In this document: piece after piece, positions 15,611-23,487 of the stretch | Numbering within the stretch: the stretch's first letter is position 1 | How the letters are laid out: each line of letters begins with the position of its first letter | Assembly: GCA_002306975.1 (NCBI GenBank) | Contig: DBTI01000114.1 | Coordinates: 657 to 26,739 of the forward strand | From: Ruminococcaceae bacterium UBA1320 | GTDB lineage: Bacteria > Bacillota > Clostridia > Oscillospirales > Ethanoligenentaceae | DNA: 26,083 nt | Direction: 5' to 3' | The notes under the pieces: model-generated | Told to the model about the DNA's origin: nothing | The model's database searches: none | What the model saw: the letters and a program-made list of their open reading frames with translations, nothing else | Position numbers and translations under genes: made by a program

Positions 15611-16399
15611 GTGGACGCGTTTATAACGATCCAAAACCTGAGCAAGACCTTTCACAGCCATGACGGCGACGTTGAAGTCCTAAAAGGCGTAAATCTCGAA
15701 ATTGAAAAAGGCGACATTTTCGGCATCGTGGGATTTTCCGGTGCCGGAAAGTCAACGCTTTTACGCTGCCTTAACCGCATGGAAACACCCGACAGCGGCA
15801 CAGTCCGCATCGGCGAACATGAGATCACCGCGCTTGATAAAAAAAGCCTCAACCATCATCGGCAAAAGATAGGCATGATTTTTCAGCACTTCAATCTGTT
15901 CGACTCCCGAACTGTTTTTCAGAATATAGCTTATCCGCTTGAAATCGCGGGGAAAAAGCGAAGTGAAATCCGCAGCCGTGTAAATGAAATTCTGGAGCTT
16001 GTCGAGCTTTCAGACAAAGCGAAATGCTATCCCGGCCAGCTTAGCGGCGGTCAAAAGCAGCGCGTCGGCGTAGCCCGCGCGCTCGCCAATGAACCGGATG
16101 TCCTTTTAAGCGATGAGGCGACCTCGGCTCTTGATCCGCAGACGACGCTTTCGGTGCTTGAGCTGCTCAAAAACATAAATAAGAGACTGGGGCTGACCAT
16201 TGTACTTATCACCCACGAGCTTGAAGTGGTCAAATACGTTTGCAATAACGTTGCTGTGCTTGAAGATGGGCAGATTGCTGAAAAAGGCTCGGTTCGTGAG
16301 ATTTTTCTTAATCCGGTAAGCGATACCGCAAAGCTGTTTGTAAAAATCAACCGGGATTTCGCGGCTGATTCTTGGGTGAAGGAGGGCGAGGGCATATGA
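15611..16399 (+). CDS. metN: Methionine-type ABC transporter ATP-binding protein MetN, lacking the C-terminal regulatory domain
   Basis: ATPase of a MetNIQ-type importer. I use the GTG at 15611 (VDAFITIQNL), with AGGAGG 8 nt upstream, giving 262 aa. Walker A GFSGAGKST, Q-loop FQHFNLF, signature LSGGQKQR, Walker B VLLSDEATSALD and the H-loop HELE are intact. Typical MetN is about 340 aa; the ~80-90 residue C-terminal NIL/C2 domain that binds methionine and shuts transport down is missing, so transinhibition should be absent. Its stop overlaps the metI start (ATGA). Substrate may be methionine or another small organosulfur compound (inference from neighbours). Confidence 0.92.
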   Translation: MDAFITIQNLSKTFHSHDGDVEVLKGVNLEIEKGDIFGIVGFSGAGKSTLLRCLNRMETPDSGTVRIGEHEITALDKKSLNHHRQKIGMIFQHFNLFDSRTVFQNIAYPLEIAGKKRSEIRSRVNEILELVELSDKAKCYPGQLSGGQKQRVGVARALANEPDVLLSDEATSALDPQTTLSVLELLKNINKRLGLTIVLITHELEVVKYVCNNVAVLEDGQIAEKGSVREIFLNPVSDTAKLFVKINRDFAADSWVKEGEGI

Positions 16400-17106
16400 A
16401 CGAAAACAACGGCAGCTTTATCAATGTATTAATCAGTGCCTTCAGCGGCGATACCTGGGCGATTGTCGCTCCCGCCATAGGACAGACGATTTACATGACA
16501 GCAATGACGACAATATTCACATTCATTTTTGGCATAGCGCTTGGCATCGTGCTTATAACTACCGATAAAAGCGGTTTGCACCCAATGCCGATTTTCAGCA
16601 AGATTCTCGGCTCGCTTGTCAACATGCTGCGTTCACTTCCATCCATGATACTTATTATTCTTACGCTTCCGCTTTCACGCCTTTTCATCGGCGTTTCCTA
16701 CGGGCCGCAGGCCTGCATTATCGCACTTGTCGCAAGCTGTGTCCCGATGTTCGGGCGGCTTGTGGAAAGCAGTATTCTCGAAGTTCCGAAGGGCAAACTC
16801 GAAGCGGCAAAATCCATGGGAACACCCAATCATAAAATTATCTTTAAGGTTCTGCTCCCGGAGGCACTTCCGTCACTTGTCCGCAATTTTACCATCGCCG
16901 TAATTGCAATCATTTCAACAACTGCGCTCGCCGGTTCTTTTGGAGCCGGAGGTCTTGGCGACGTGGCGGTCAGATTTGGCTACACCCGCTTTAAAACAGA
17001 CATTCTCATCGCGGCAGTTTTGGTTCTGGTCATTTTGGTAGAACTGATTCAGTTTGCAGGTGATCGCTATTCAAGGCATATTTCAAAAAAGCGTTATCTG
17101 CTTTAA
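16396..17106 (+). CDS. metI: Methionine-type ABC transporter permease MetI
   Basis: Inner-membrane permease of the MetNIQ importer, 236 aa from ATG 16396, which overlaps the metN stop by 4 nt. About five to six transmembrane helices are visible. The coupling segment EAAKSMGTPNHKIIFKVLLPEALPSL (EAA loop) contacts the ATPase, and the GSFGAGGLGDVAVRFGY region is typical of MetI. The family member set for L- and D-methionine is the closest match, though relatives carry other amino acids or thioethers. Confidence 0.93.
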   Translation: MNENNGSFINVLISAFSGDTWAIVAPAIGQTIYMTAMTTIFTFIFGIALGIVLITTDKSGLHPMPIFSKILGSLVNMLRSLPSMILIILTLPLSRLFIGVSYGPQACIIALVASCVPMFGRLVESSILEVPKGKLEAAKSMGTPNHKIIFKVLLPEALPSLVRNFTIAVIAIISTTALAGSFGAGGLGDVAVRFGYTRFKTDILIAAVLVLVILVELIQFAGDRYSRHISKKRYLL

Positions 17107-17194
17107 TCCAAATGTAAGACCCTTTTAAAAAAAATAGCGAGTTTTTTTACCCGTAATCATAAGTAAATATATCAGAATAGTAGGAGGAGTTAAA

Positions 17195-18034
17195 ATGAAA
17201 AAAACAGCAGCAGTTATCGCGGCAGCATTGGCACTTGCTTTGGTATTCTCAGGTTGCTCACAAACCGTAGCGAATCCATCATCAAGCAGCACAGCTGCCT
17301 CAGGCGGCAAAACAGTCCTCAAGGTGGCGGCAGACCCGACACCGCATGTCGAGCTTCTTAATCACGTCAAGGCAAAGCTTGCCGAAGAGGGAATCGACCT
17401 TCAAATCACCACGCTTGACACAAACGGAGACGCCCTTGTAAACGAGCAGGTGAACAATGGTGAGTTTGACGTAAACTTTATGCAGCATCAGCCTTATCTT
17501 GATTCGGTTATAAGTGAAAAAGGATATGACCTTGCAAGTGCGGGTAAAATTCACGTTGAGCCTATCGGTTTCTACTCAACAAAGTATAAAGCTAAGGCGG
17601 ATATTCCGGCAAACGCAACAGTCGCAATTCCAAACGACACAACAAACGAATACCGCGCACTCAAGATTCTTGAAGATAACGGCTTTATAAAGCTTAAAGC
17701 AGGGATTAAGAATTATTCCGCAACAGTTCAGGATATTGCTTCATACACCAAACCAATTAAAATAACTGAGCTTGATTCTGCACAGATAATCCGTGTGCGC
17801 GACCAGTTTGATGGATACATCACCAACACAAACAAAATTCTTGACGCGGGCATAGACGCATCAAGCGCCCTTTTCCGTGAAGGAGCCGATTCACCGTATG
17901 CGAACATTCTTGTAACCAAGAAGTCCCGCGTAAACGACCCGGCGGTTGTGAAGCTTCGCGAAGCGCTTCAGTCTGATGACGTTAAGGCGTTTATCAAGGA
18001 AAAATACAAAGGCGCGGTTATTCCTGCGTTTTAA
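17195..18034 (+). CDS. metQ: MetQ/NlpA-family substrate-binding lipoprotein
   Basis: Binding protein of the importer, tethered to the outer membrane face by lipid. 279 aa, with a signal peptide ending in the lipobox FSGC (Cys21), a Ser-rich linker and the NlpA fold (LKVAADPTPHVELL, QVNNGEFDVNFMQHQPYLD, FYSTKYK, IPNDTTNEYRAL). ATG 17195 has AGGAGGAG upstream. An 88-nt gap separates it from metI; the A/T-rich gap could hold an extra promoter, but none is clear. A sequence there (ATATATCAGAATAGTA) loosely resembles the regulon box. Ligand identity would show what the nitrogenase-like system scavenges. Confidence 0.92.
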   Translation: MKKTAAVIAAALALALVFSGCSQTVANPSSSSTAASGGKTVLKVAADPTPHVELLNHVKAKLAEEGIDLQITTLDTNGDALVNEQVNNGEFDVNFMQHQPYLDSVISEKGYDLASAGKIHVEPIGFYSTKYKAKADIPANATVAIPNDTTNEYRALKILEDNGFIKLKAGIKNYSATVQDIASYTKPIKITELDSAQIIRVRDQFDGYITNTNKILDAGIDASSALFREGADSPYANILVTKKSRVNDPAVVKLREALQSDDVKAFIKEKYKGAVIPAF

Positions 18035-18059
18035 GTATTGTTTGAAAAATAAAAAACAC

Positions 18060-18100
18060 CAATTTGAGCAGTAAATCATTTGCTCAATTTGAGATTTTAT
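18060..18100 (+). terminator. Hairpin after metQ, partial terminator
   Basis: A 7-bp stem (TTGAGCA/TGCTCAA) extended by 3 bp after one mismatch, with a 10-nt loop and a weak ATTTTATT tail. It may reduce read-through from metQ into the downstream genes. Confidence 0.5.
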
Positions 18101-18162
18101 TATCCACGCTTTAACAGTATAGGTGATTTTTCAATAAGCACTGGTCGAAAGGAAGGCTGATT

Positions 18163-18489
18163 GTGGGAATAAGGATAGCGGCGGCAAGCACTGACGGAAT
18201 AACGATTGACAGCCATTTCGCGCAAGCCGAATGCTTTTACATCTATGAAATCGAAAGGGAAACCTTTAAATTTATAGAAAAAAGGAATATCGCCGCCGCC
18301 CTAGCCCACAGTGAAGCCGCTTTTGACAAGGTTAGAATGCTTCTAAACGACTGCACCGCTATCGTTGTAAGCAAGGTTGGTTTTGGAGCGGCGCAGTACC
18401 TTCTTGAAAAGGGGCTGCGGGTTTTCGAAGCGCCATATCCGGTGGAAGATGTTATGAAAAAATTCACTGAGAAGGAAATTCTCAATTAG
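18163..18489 (+). CDS. NifX/NafY-family cofactor-binding protein (first copy)
   Basis: Member of the dinitrogenase iron-molybdenum cofactor biosynthesis family, small proteins that hold or shuttle NifB-co/FeMo-co-type clusters. 108 aa from GTG 18163, with GGAAGG 6 nt upstream. Family landmarks are IRIAAASTDGITIDSHFAQAECFYIYEI near the N-terminus, an internal DC before a hydrophobic strand (AIVVSKVGFGA) and the late GLRVFE. Its place between metQ and the transsulfuration genes ties the nitrogenase-like system to them. A second copy lies at 22176. Confidence 0.87.
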   Translation: MGIRIAAASTDGITIDSHFAQAECFYIYEIERETFKFIEKRNIAAALAHSEAAFDKVRMLLNDCTAIVVSKVGFGAAQYLLEKGLRVFEAPYPVEDVMKKFTEKEILN

Positions 18490-18542
18490 TCTAACATAAA
18501 TTTTAATTCATTGCTCAATGCAACAGAAAGGGTGAATGTTAT

Positions 18543-19721
18543 ATGGCAGGCAACGGCGAAGATGGCATGCGACTCAATACAAAACTCATACATGGAGGTG
18601 TTGACGGCGACGAAAAAACGGGCGCTGTCAGTGTTCCGATTTATCAGACCTCAACATACCGTCAGTTAGAGCTTGGACACACAAAAGGTTATGAATATTC
18701 ACGCACAGGCAATCCGACGCGTGAAGCACTTGAAAAACTTATTGCGGAGCTTGAAGAGGGGAAGGCTGGTTTTGCCTTCGCTTCCGGCATGGCGGCAATA
18801 ACAGCCGTGCTGTTTCTCTTTAAAAGCGGCGACAAGATTGTAATTTCAAGCAATGTTTACGGCGGCACATTCCGGGTGCTCGATAAAATTTTCTTACAGT
18901 TCGGTCTTAACTATGAAATAGTCGACACCACCGATCTTGATGCGCTCGATAAAAAATTCGCGGCGGATAAATCAGTGAAAGCGCTGATGATAGAAAGCCC
19001 CGCAAACCCGCTGCTGACGGTGACGGACATTGCCGCGTCGGCGGAAATAGCGCACAGGCACGGCGCGCTCGCCATAGTCGACAACACGTTTATGACGCCA
19101 TATTTACAGCGTCCGCTCACACTTGGCGCCGACATAGTGGTTCACAGCGCCACAAAATACCTTGGCGGTCACAGCGATCTTGTCGCCGGGCTTGCCGTTA
19201 CAAACAATGAGGAAATAGCAAAGCGCCTTGCGTTTATTCAAAATTCCACCGGCGGCGTTTTGGAGCCTTTTGATTCATGGCTGCTCATTCGCGGCATCAA
19301 AACTTTATCAGTCCGCATGGACAGGCACATTCAAAACGCAGAGTTCATAGCAAAATGGCTTCTTGAGCAAAAAGGCGTAAAGCATGTTTATTACCCGGGG
19401 CTTTCTGCTGCTCAGGGCTATTCTATACAGAAAAAACAGGCTTCGGGCGCGGGCGCGATAATTTCTTTTGAACTTTCAGAAGAATATAATATTCGCGAAT
19501 TCTTTAAAAGCGTGAGGCTTGTAACACTCGGTGAAAGCCTTGGGGGCGTCGAGTCGCTGCTTTGCCACCCGGCGAGCATGACACACGCGTCTATTCCATA
19601 TGAAATCAGACAAAAGGTTGGCATAACCGACAATCTTATTCGGTTGTCGGTTGGCATTGAAGATAAGAATGACCTGGTGAGCGACCTTGCCGCCGCGTTC
19701 AGCAAAGCGGGGCGAAAATAA
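18543..19721 (+). CDS. mccB: Cystathionine gamma-lyase/gamma-synthase-family PLP enzyme (MccB-like)
   Basis: PLP-dependent Cys/Met metabolism enzyme, 392 aa. The PLP lysine is K205 in HSATKYLGGHSD; substrate and PLP residues YSRTGNPTR, ASGMAA, NVYGGTF and the tail ESLGGVESLLCHPASMTH are typical of cystathionine gamma-lyases. It overlaps the MccA-like gene by one base (TAATG), the mccA/mccB pairing of reverse transsulfuration (homocysteine to cystathionine to cysteine). Gamma-synthase activity or methionine gamma-lyase activity cannot be ruled out by sequence alone. Start ATG at 18543; the AAAGGG site is 10 nt upstream. Confidence 0.88.
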   Translation: MAGNGEDGMRLNTKLIHGGVDGDEKTGAVSVPIYQTSTYRQLELGHTKGYEYSRTGNPTREALEKLIAELEEGKAGFAFASGMAAITAVLFLFKSGDKIVISSNVYGGTFRVLDKIFLQFGLNYEIVDTTDLDALDKKFAADKSVKALMIESPANPLLTVTDIAASAEIAHRHGALAIVDNTFMTPYLQRPLTLGADIVVHSATKYLGGHSDLVAGLAVTNNEEIAKRLAFIQNSTGGVLEPFDSWLLIRGIKTLSVRMDRHIQNAEFIAKWLLEQKGVKHVYYPGLSAAQGYSIQKKQASGAGAIISFELSEEYNIREFFKSVRLVTLGESLGGVESLLCHPASMTHASIPYEIRQKVGITDNLIRLSVGIEDKNDLVSDLAAAFSKAGRK

Positions 19722-20629
19722 TGAAATACGCAAACGACATAAGAGAACTAATTGGACACACTCCGATAGTGCGGTTAAACCACATGGGCTATAATGAAAA
19801 AGTTAAGGTGCTTGCAAAGCTGGAGCTTGCAAACCCCGGCGGCAGTGTAAAAGACCGCATGGGCGTGGCGCTGATCGCCGACGCTGAAAGGCGCGGCGTT
19901 TTAAAACCGGGCGCAACAATCCTTGAAGCGACGGCGGGCAACGCGGGCATAGGTATTGCGCTCGCGGCTCTGGGCAAAGGGTACAAAGTGATTTTTGCCG
20001 TGCCGGAAAAGTTCTCAATTGAAAAACAGGTTATCATGCACGCGCTGGGCGCAGAAATCGTTCATACTCCGCAGGAAAAGGGCATGCAGGGTGCTTTTGA
20101 AAAGGTTGAAGAGCTTAAAAAGACCGTTGAAAATCCGGTTTTACTTAGCCAGTTTACAAACCCCGCCAACCCACAAGTGCATTATGAAACAACAGGGCCG
20201 GAGATCTACGACGACCTTGACGGCGAAATAGACTATGTTATTGCAGGCGCGGGCAGCGGCGGCACCCTTTCCGGTGTGGTGAAGTACATTAAAGGGAAAA
20301 AACCATCTGCGAAATGTGTGCTTGCCGATCCGCAAGGCTCGACGATAGGCGGCGGAGAACCGGGCTGCTACTCCATCGAAGGCATAGGCAACACCTTTAT
20401 GCCGCAGACTATGGATATGTCGCTTGTTGACGAGGTCATAAAGATAGAAGACAGCGAAGCGGTTGACGAGGTGCGCCGCCTTGCTGCAACCGAAGGTATA
20501 CTCGCCGGTTCTTCTTCGGGAGCGGCACTGACCGCAGCAAGAAAAATAGCCGCAAAAATAAACTCCGGCAACATTGTTGTTATTCTCCCCGACCGCGGTG
20601 ACCGCTATTTCAGCAAAGGGCTGCTGTAA
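19721..20629 (+). CDS. mccA: O-acetylserine-dependent cystathionine beta-synthase / cysteine synthase family (MccA-like)
   Basis: PLP enzyme of the beta-substituting family, 302 aa. The PLP lysine is K44 in NPGGSVKDRM; the substrate loop reads EATAGNAGIGIA rather than the EPTSGNTGIGLA of CysK, and VPEKFSIEKQ plus KGMQGAFEK match MccA-type proteins. Phosphate-binding GAGSGGTLSG and GSSSGAA are intact. Coupled to the MccB-like gene, so a role in homocysteine-to-cysteine conversion is most likely; use of sulfide as in CysK remains possible. A terminator follows. Confidence 0.87.
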   Translation: MKYANDIRELIGHTPIVRLNHMGYNEKVKVLAKLELANPGGSVKDRMGVALIADAERRGVLKPGATILEATAGNAGIGIALAALGKGYKVIFAVPEKFSIEKQVIMHALGAEIVHTPQEKGMQGAFEKVEELKKTVENPVLLSQFTNPANPQVHYETTGPEIYDDLDGEIDYVIAGAGSGGTLSGVVKYIKGKKPSAKCVLADPQGSTIGGGEPGCYSIEGIGNTFMPQTMDMSLVDEVIKIEDSEAVDEVRRLAATEGILAGSSSGAALTAARKIAAKINSGNIVVILPDRGDRYFSKGLL

Positions 20630-20663
20630 AAGACAAAAATATTCATACTGATGGGTATAGAAT

Positions 20664-20712
20664 AAAGAAGCAACGCCCTGCCTTTAGTAAGGCTTGGCGC
20701 TGCTTCTTTTTA
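20664..20712 (+). terminator. Intrinsic terminator of the D/K-met-mcc block
   Basis: AAAGAAGCA pairs with TGCTTCTTT, with inner CGCC/GGCG and GCCTT/AAGGC stems, and continues into a T-run. It closes the plus-strand sulfur block 35 nt after the MccA-like stop. Confidence 0.88.
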
Positions 20713-20754
20713 ATAAGCTTTTTATTTCTATAAAAATGAAAGAGGCGTTTATAA

Positions 20755-21216
20755 ATGAGCTTAGAAAATGTAAAAAAAGAATTAGAGTCAAAAAATGCCG
20801 ACATAAAGATATTCAGGCTTGATGACAGCGGAGCGACTGTTGATGAAGCCGCTGAGACAATTGGTGTTGACGGCGATGAAATTGCGAAAACCCTTGCGCT
20901 TCATCTTAATGATGAGGTTATCATAATAGTCATGAGCGGAAACTCAAGGATTGATAACAAAAAATATCGCGATACTTTTCATGCCAAAGCAAAAATGCTC
21001 ATTCCTGAAGAAGTGGAGCCTTTGACAGGGCATCCGGTCGGCGGTCTTTGTCCTTTCGGGCTTAACGGCAGCCCGAAAATTTTCCTTGATAAATCAATTG
21101 AAAAGCATGAGTTTGTATATCCTGCCGCCGGTTCACCTTTTTACGCATTCAAGATAGCAACAGACACCCTTGAAAAGCTGACAGAGGCAAAATGGGTGGA
21201 TATAAGCAAAGAATAA
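20755..21216 (+). CDS. YbaK-family aminoacyl-tRNA deacylase-like protein
   Basis: 153-aa YbaK/ProX-type editing protein; characterised relatives remove Cys from mischarged tRNA(Pro). Unlike the paralogue at 11320, it keeps the lysine in the DEIAKTLALHL motif, and has GHPVGGLCPFGL (GxxxGG-P-G) and a NKKYRD segment. ATG 20755 has AGAGGCG upstream. It sits just after the cysteine-forming genes but behind a terminator, so it is probably a separate unit. A link to protecting translation when cysteine rises is plausible but only inferred. Confidence 0.87.
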   Translation: MSLENVKKELESKNADIKIFRLDDSGATVDEAAETIGVDGDEIAKTLALHLNDEVIIIVMSGNSRIDNKKYRDTFHAKAKMLIPEEVEPLTGHPVGGLCPFGLNGSPKIFLDKSIEKHEFVYPAAGSPFYAFKIATDTLEKLTEAKWVDISKE

Positions 21217-21233
21217 ATCCAAGCAATAAAAAA

Positions 21234-21274
21234 TAAACAGGCTGCCGTTCACAAAATGAACGGCAGCCTGTTTA
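21234..21274. terminator. Bidirectional intrinsic terminator between convergent genes
   Basis: A perfect 18-bp inverted repeat (TAAACAGGCTGCCGTTCA and complement) with a CAAAA loop, A/T-rich on both sides. It separates the plus-strand YbaK gene from the minus-strand nifH. Confidence 0.93.
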
Positions 21275-21285
21275 TAATCAAGCGG

Positions 21286-22161
21286 TTATATTCCTTCTTT
21301 TTCACCCACAATGGTGCCGGTTTCAAGAGCAAGCAGATGGTCAGCCCACTGTGCCGCCCATTCGCGCAGTTCGCTCACGCTAAGCGGTGCGGGGACGGTT
21401 GAATGCTCATGCGCCGCAATCTTTCTTGCAAGGTTTGTATAAACCTTTGCTTGCTCCGAATCGGGAGCACCCTCGATGGTTGTTTTGCCGGCAAGCTCGC
21501 ATTGGGTTACTGTTACCGAGCGCGGCACATACTCAACCACCTGTGTTTTGGTTCTGTCGGCAAAATCGTCTATAATCTCTTTTGAATATGGTTTGTTGAT
21601 TGAATTTGCAATAATTCCGCCGAGCAGCGCTCCGCCGGAGTTTGAATATTTCTGGATGCCTTTGAAAAGATTGTTGGCGGCATAGACAGCCATGAAGTCG
21701 GCAGACGATACGGTAAAGACATGTTCGGCAATGCCTTCGCGGATCGGCATCGCAAAGCCGCCGCAGACAACGTCGCCTAAAACGTCATAAATGACATAAT
21801 CAAGGTCAAGATCCTCAAATGCCTTTTGCTGCTTTAAAAGCTGAACAGCGGTAGTAATACCGCGGCCTGCGCAGCCTACGCCGGGAGCGGGGCCGCCCGC
21901 CTCAACGCAGTATATTCCGTTAAAGCCTTCAAAGATAACCTCGCTTGCCTTAACCGATGATTTTTCACGCAGCGTGTCAAGCACTGTGGGTATGTATTGC
22001 CCTCCCCGCAAGGTATTGGTGGAGTCACTTTTCGGGTCGCAGCCAAACTGCATAACCTTGAACCCCAGTTTGGAAAGGGCGGCGCTTATATTTGAGGTTG
22101 TGGTAGATTTACCGATGCCGCCTTTGCCGTAGATTGCGATTTGTTTGATTTTTTTTGCCAT
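21286..22161 (-). CDS. nifH: Nitrogenase iron protein (NifH-like reductase)
   Basis: ATP-dependent electron donor to the D/K-like complex, a homodimer with one [4Fe-4S] cluster. 291 aa. Walker A GKGGIGKSTTT begins at residue 12, Switch I GCDPKSDST at 40-48. Cluster ligands are C97 in GVGCAGRG (with the neighbouring R100) and C133 in DVVCGGFAMPIR. It is the last gene of the nifB-nifX-nifH unit on the opposite strand from the D/K genes. The C-terminus is slightly longer than average and has no unusual domain. It is highly NifH-like, but its partners here are not true NifDK. Confidence 0.95.
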   Translation of the reverse strand: MAKKIKQIAIYGKGGIGKSTTTSNISAALSKLGFKVMQFGCDPKSDSTNTLRGGQYIPTVLDTLREKSSVKASEVIFEGFNGIYCVEAGGPAPGVGCAGRGITTAVQLLKQQKAFEDLDLDYVIYDVLGDVVCGGFAMPIREGIAEHVFTVSSADFMAVYAANNLFKGIQKYSNSGGALLGGIIANSINKPYSKEIIDDFADRTKTQVVEYVPRSVTVTQCELAGKTTIEGAPDSEQAKVYTNLARKIAAHEHSTVPAPLSVSELREWAAQWADHLLALETGTIVGEKEGI

Positions 22162-22175
22162 TTTTGATAACTCCT

Positions 22176-22511
22176 TTACTTGTAATAATGTATTATTGTT
22201 TTCAGGGCGTCTTCAATCAGCCCGTAATACTCTAAAACGTCTATTCCGTATTGTTCGAGCGCAAGCTGCGCAGGGGTGCCAATGCGCTCCACAAGCACGA
22301 TACGGCAGTCACTGAGTGCTTTTGCGACCTTGTCAAGACCGGTTTCGGTATGCTCGGCTCCGTCGCATGGCGGCTCAACATCTCTGTAGCTGTCAAATTG
22401 GTATGTGGCCTTTTCTTCGTCAACAGTGAGAATGATAAATCGCTTGCAGCTTCCGAAATGCTCATTTACCGCTTTGCCGTCGCGGCTGCCGACCGCTATT
22501 TTAAATTTCAT
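22176..22511 (-). CDS. NifX/NafY-family cofactor-binding protein (second copy)
   Basis: 111-aa member of the same family as the gene at 18163, but clearly different in sequence. Landmarks are KIAVGSRDGKAVNEHFGSCKRFIILTVD, DVEPPCDG and the C-terminal GIDVLEYYG. Extra cysteines (C22, C49, C68) are present. ATG 22511 has GGGAGG 9 nt upstream; it is 15 nt downstream of nifB and 14 nt upstream of nifH. The likely role is to accept or carry the NifB product (inference from the family). Confidence 0.88.
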   Translation of the reverse strand: MKFKIAVGSRDGKAVNEHFGSCKRFIILTVDEEKATYQFDSYRDVEPPCDGAEHTETGLDKVAKALSDCRIVLVERIGTPAQLALEQYGIDVLEYYGLIEDALKTIIHYYK

Positions 22512-22526
22512 CGCATTTGCCTCCCG

Positions 22527-23420
22527 CTATCCGTGCGAAAAAGTCTCAGGTGCCGCGTTCTTATAAAGCTGAGATGAGAGGTCGCCTTTGCCGGGTATCC
22601 CGCAGGCGTCAGCACGGCAATGCTGGCAATGGCGAAATACAGGCAGATACTTTTCCGCCGCGACGCGCGCATCGTTAAGCTCTGTACATGTCGGCGCGGG
22701 CGCATCCGAAAACTCGTGCTGCGGTATTAAGGGAATGATGTTATATATTCCGGCGCCGGCTTCACTAACTGTGCGGGCGATTGTTTCAATGTGACTATCA
22801 TTAACGCCGGGAATAAGCACAGTGTTGATTTTCACAGCCGCGCCGAGCGAACTCATGAGCCTTATGCCCTCAAGCTGCTTCTCAATAAGAATTCCCGCAG
22901 CTTCGACCCCTGTATATGTAACGCCGTGATAATTAATATGTGATATGATTTTTGCTTGAATTTCAGGGTCGACCGCGTTAACGGTAACGGTCACTGTTCT
23001 GACACCCGCTTCAAACAGCGCCTGCCCTTTTTCCGGCAGCAGCAGCCCGTTTGTGCTGAGGCACTTTATAAGCTTGGGGTATTTTTCATGAACAAGCCGG
23101 AAAGTTTCGAGTGCGGCGTCTGTGGCAAGTGTGTCGCCCGGTCCCGCTATGCCTACGACGGTGATGTCGGGGCAAAGTTCAAGCGCCTCACCGACTTTTT
23201 CAAGCGCTTCTTCAGGGCTGAGAACACAGCCGGTAACACCCGGACGCTGTTCGCTTTTGTTAACTGTTCGCCTGCAAAAGCGACATTGAATATTGCAGGC
23301 GGGGCTTACGGGAAGGTGTACCCGCCCAAATTTTGAGTTTGCTTCGCGTCCGAGGCATGGATGAAGCTTTGCAAGCTCAACAAGCTCCGGGGTTCTTAAA
23401 AATTTCTCTGATGATGGCAT
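22527..23420 (-). CDS. nifB: NifB, radical SAM enzyme making the [Fe8S9C] cofactor core
   Basis: Radical SAM protein that fuses two [4Fe-4S] units with a SAM-derived carbide to make NifB-co. I choose the ATG at 23420 (MPSSEKFL), with GGTGA 5 nt upstream, over the in-frame GTG at 23429; 297 aa. HPC is at 20-22, the SAM-cluster CNIQCRFC has C42, C46 and C49, RPGVTGCVL follows, and the C-terminal HCQHCRADACGIPGKG has C265 and C268. This is the full NifB core without a fused NifX domain. Its presence with no NifE/NifN argues that the D/K-like enzyme uses a NifB-co-type cluster directly. Own promoter at 23656-23684. Confidence 0.93.
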   Translation of the reverse strand: MPSSEKFLRTPELVELAKLHPCLGREANSKFGRVHLPVSPACNIQCRFCRRTVNKSEQRPGVTGCVLSPEEALEKVGEALELCPDITVVGIAGPGDTLATDAALETFRLVHEKYPKLIKCLSTNGLLLPEKGQALFEAGVRTVTVTVNAVDPEIQAKIISHINYHGVTYTGVEAAGILIEKQLEGIRLMSSLGAAVKINTVLIPGVNDSHIETIARTVSEAGAGIYNIIPLIPQHEFSDAPAPTCTELNDARVAAEKYLPVFRHCQHCRADACGIPGKGDLSSQLYKNAAPETFSHG

Positions 23421-23447
23421 TAAAATCACCGCTTCAATTTAATATCA

Positions 23448-23486
23448 TAATTATGATAAAGATACTTATGTTTCATATCATAATTA
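23448..23486. repeat. Overlapping palindrome and inverted repeat in the nifB leader
   Basis: TATCATAATTATGATA at 23443-23458 is a perfect 16-bp palindrome. Its right half, TAATTATGATA (23448-23458), also forms an 11-bp perfect inverted repeat with TATCATAATTA (23476-23486) across 17 nt. It lies 28-66 nt before the nifB start and could be an operator or an RNA hairpin. Confidence 0.6.
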
Positions 23487-23487
23487 A

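Noticed and set aside
12798..23420. Canonical nitrogen-fixation (nif) cluster
   Set aside because: No NifE, NifN, NifV or molybdate uptake genes; the D/K-like proteins are shortened and lack the cofactor histidine; neighbours are sulfur amino acid genes.
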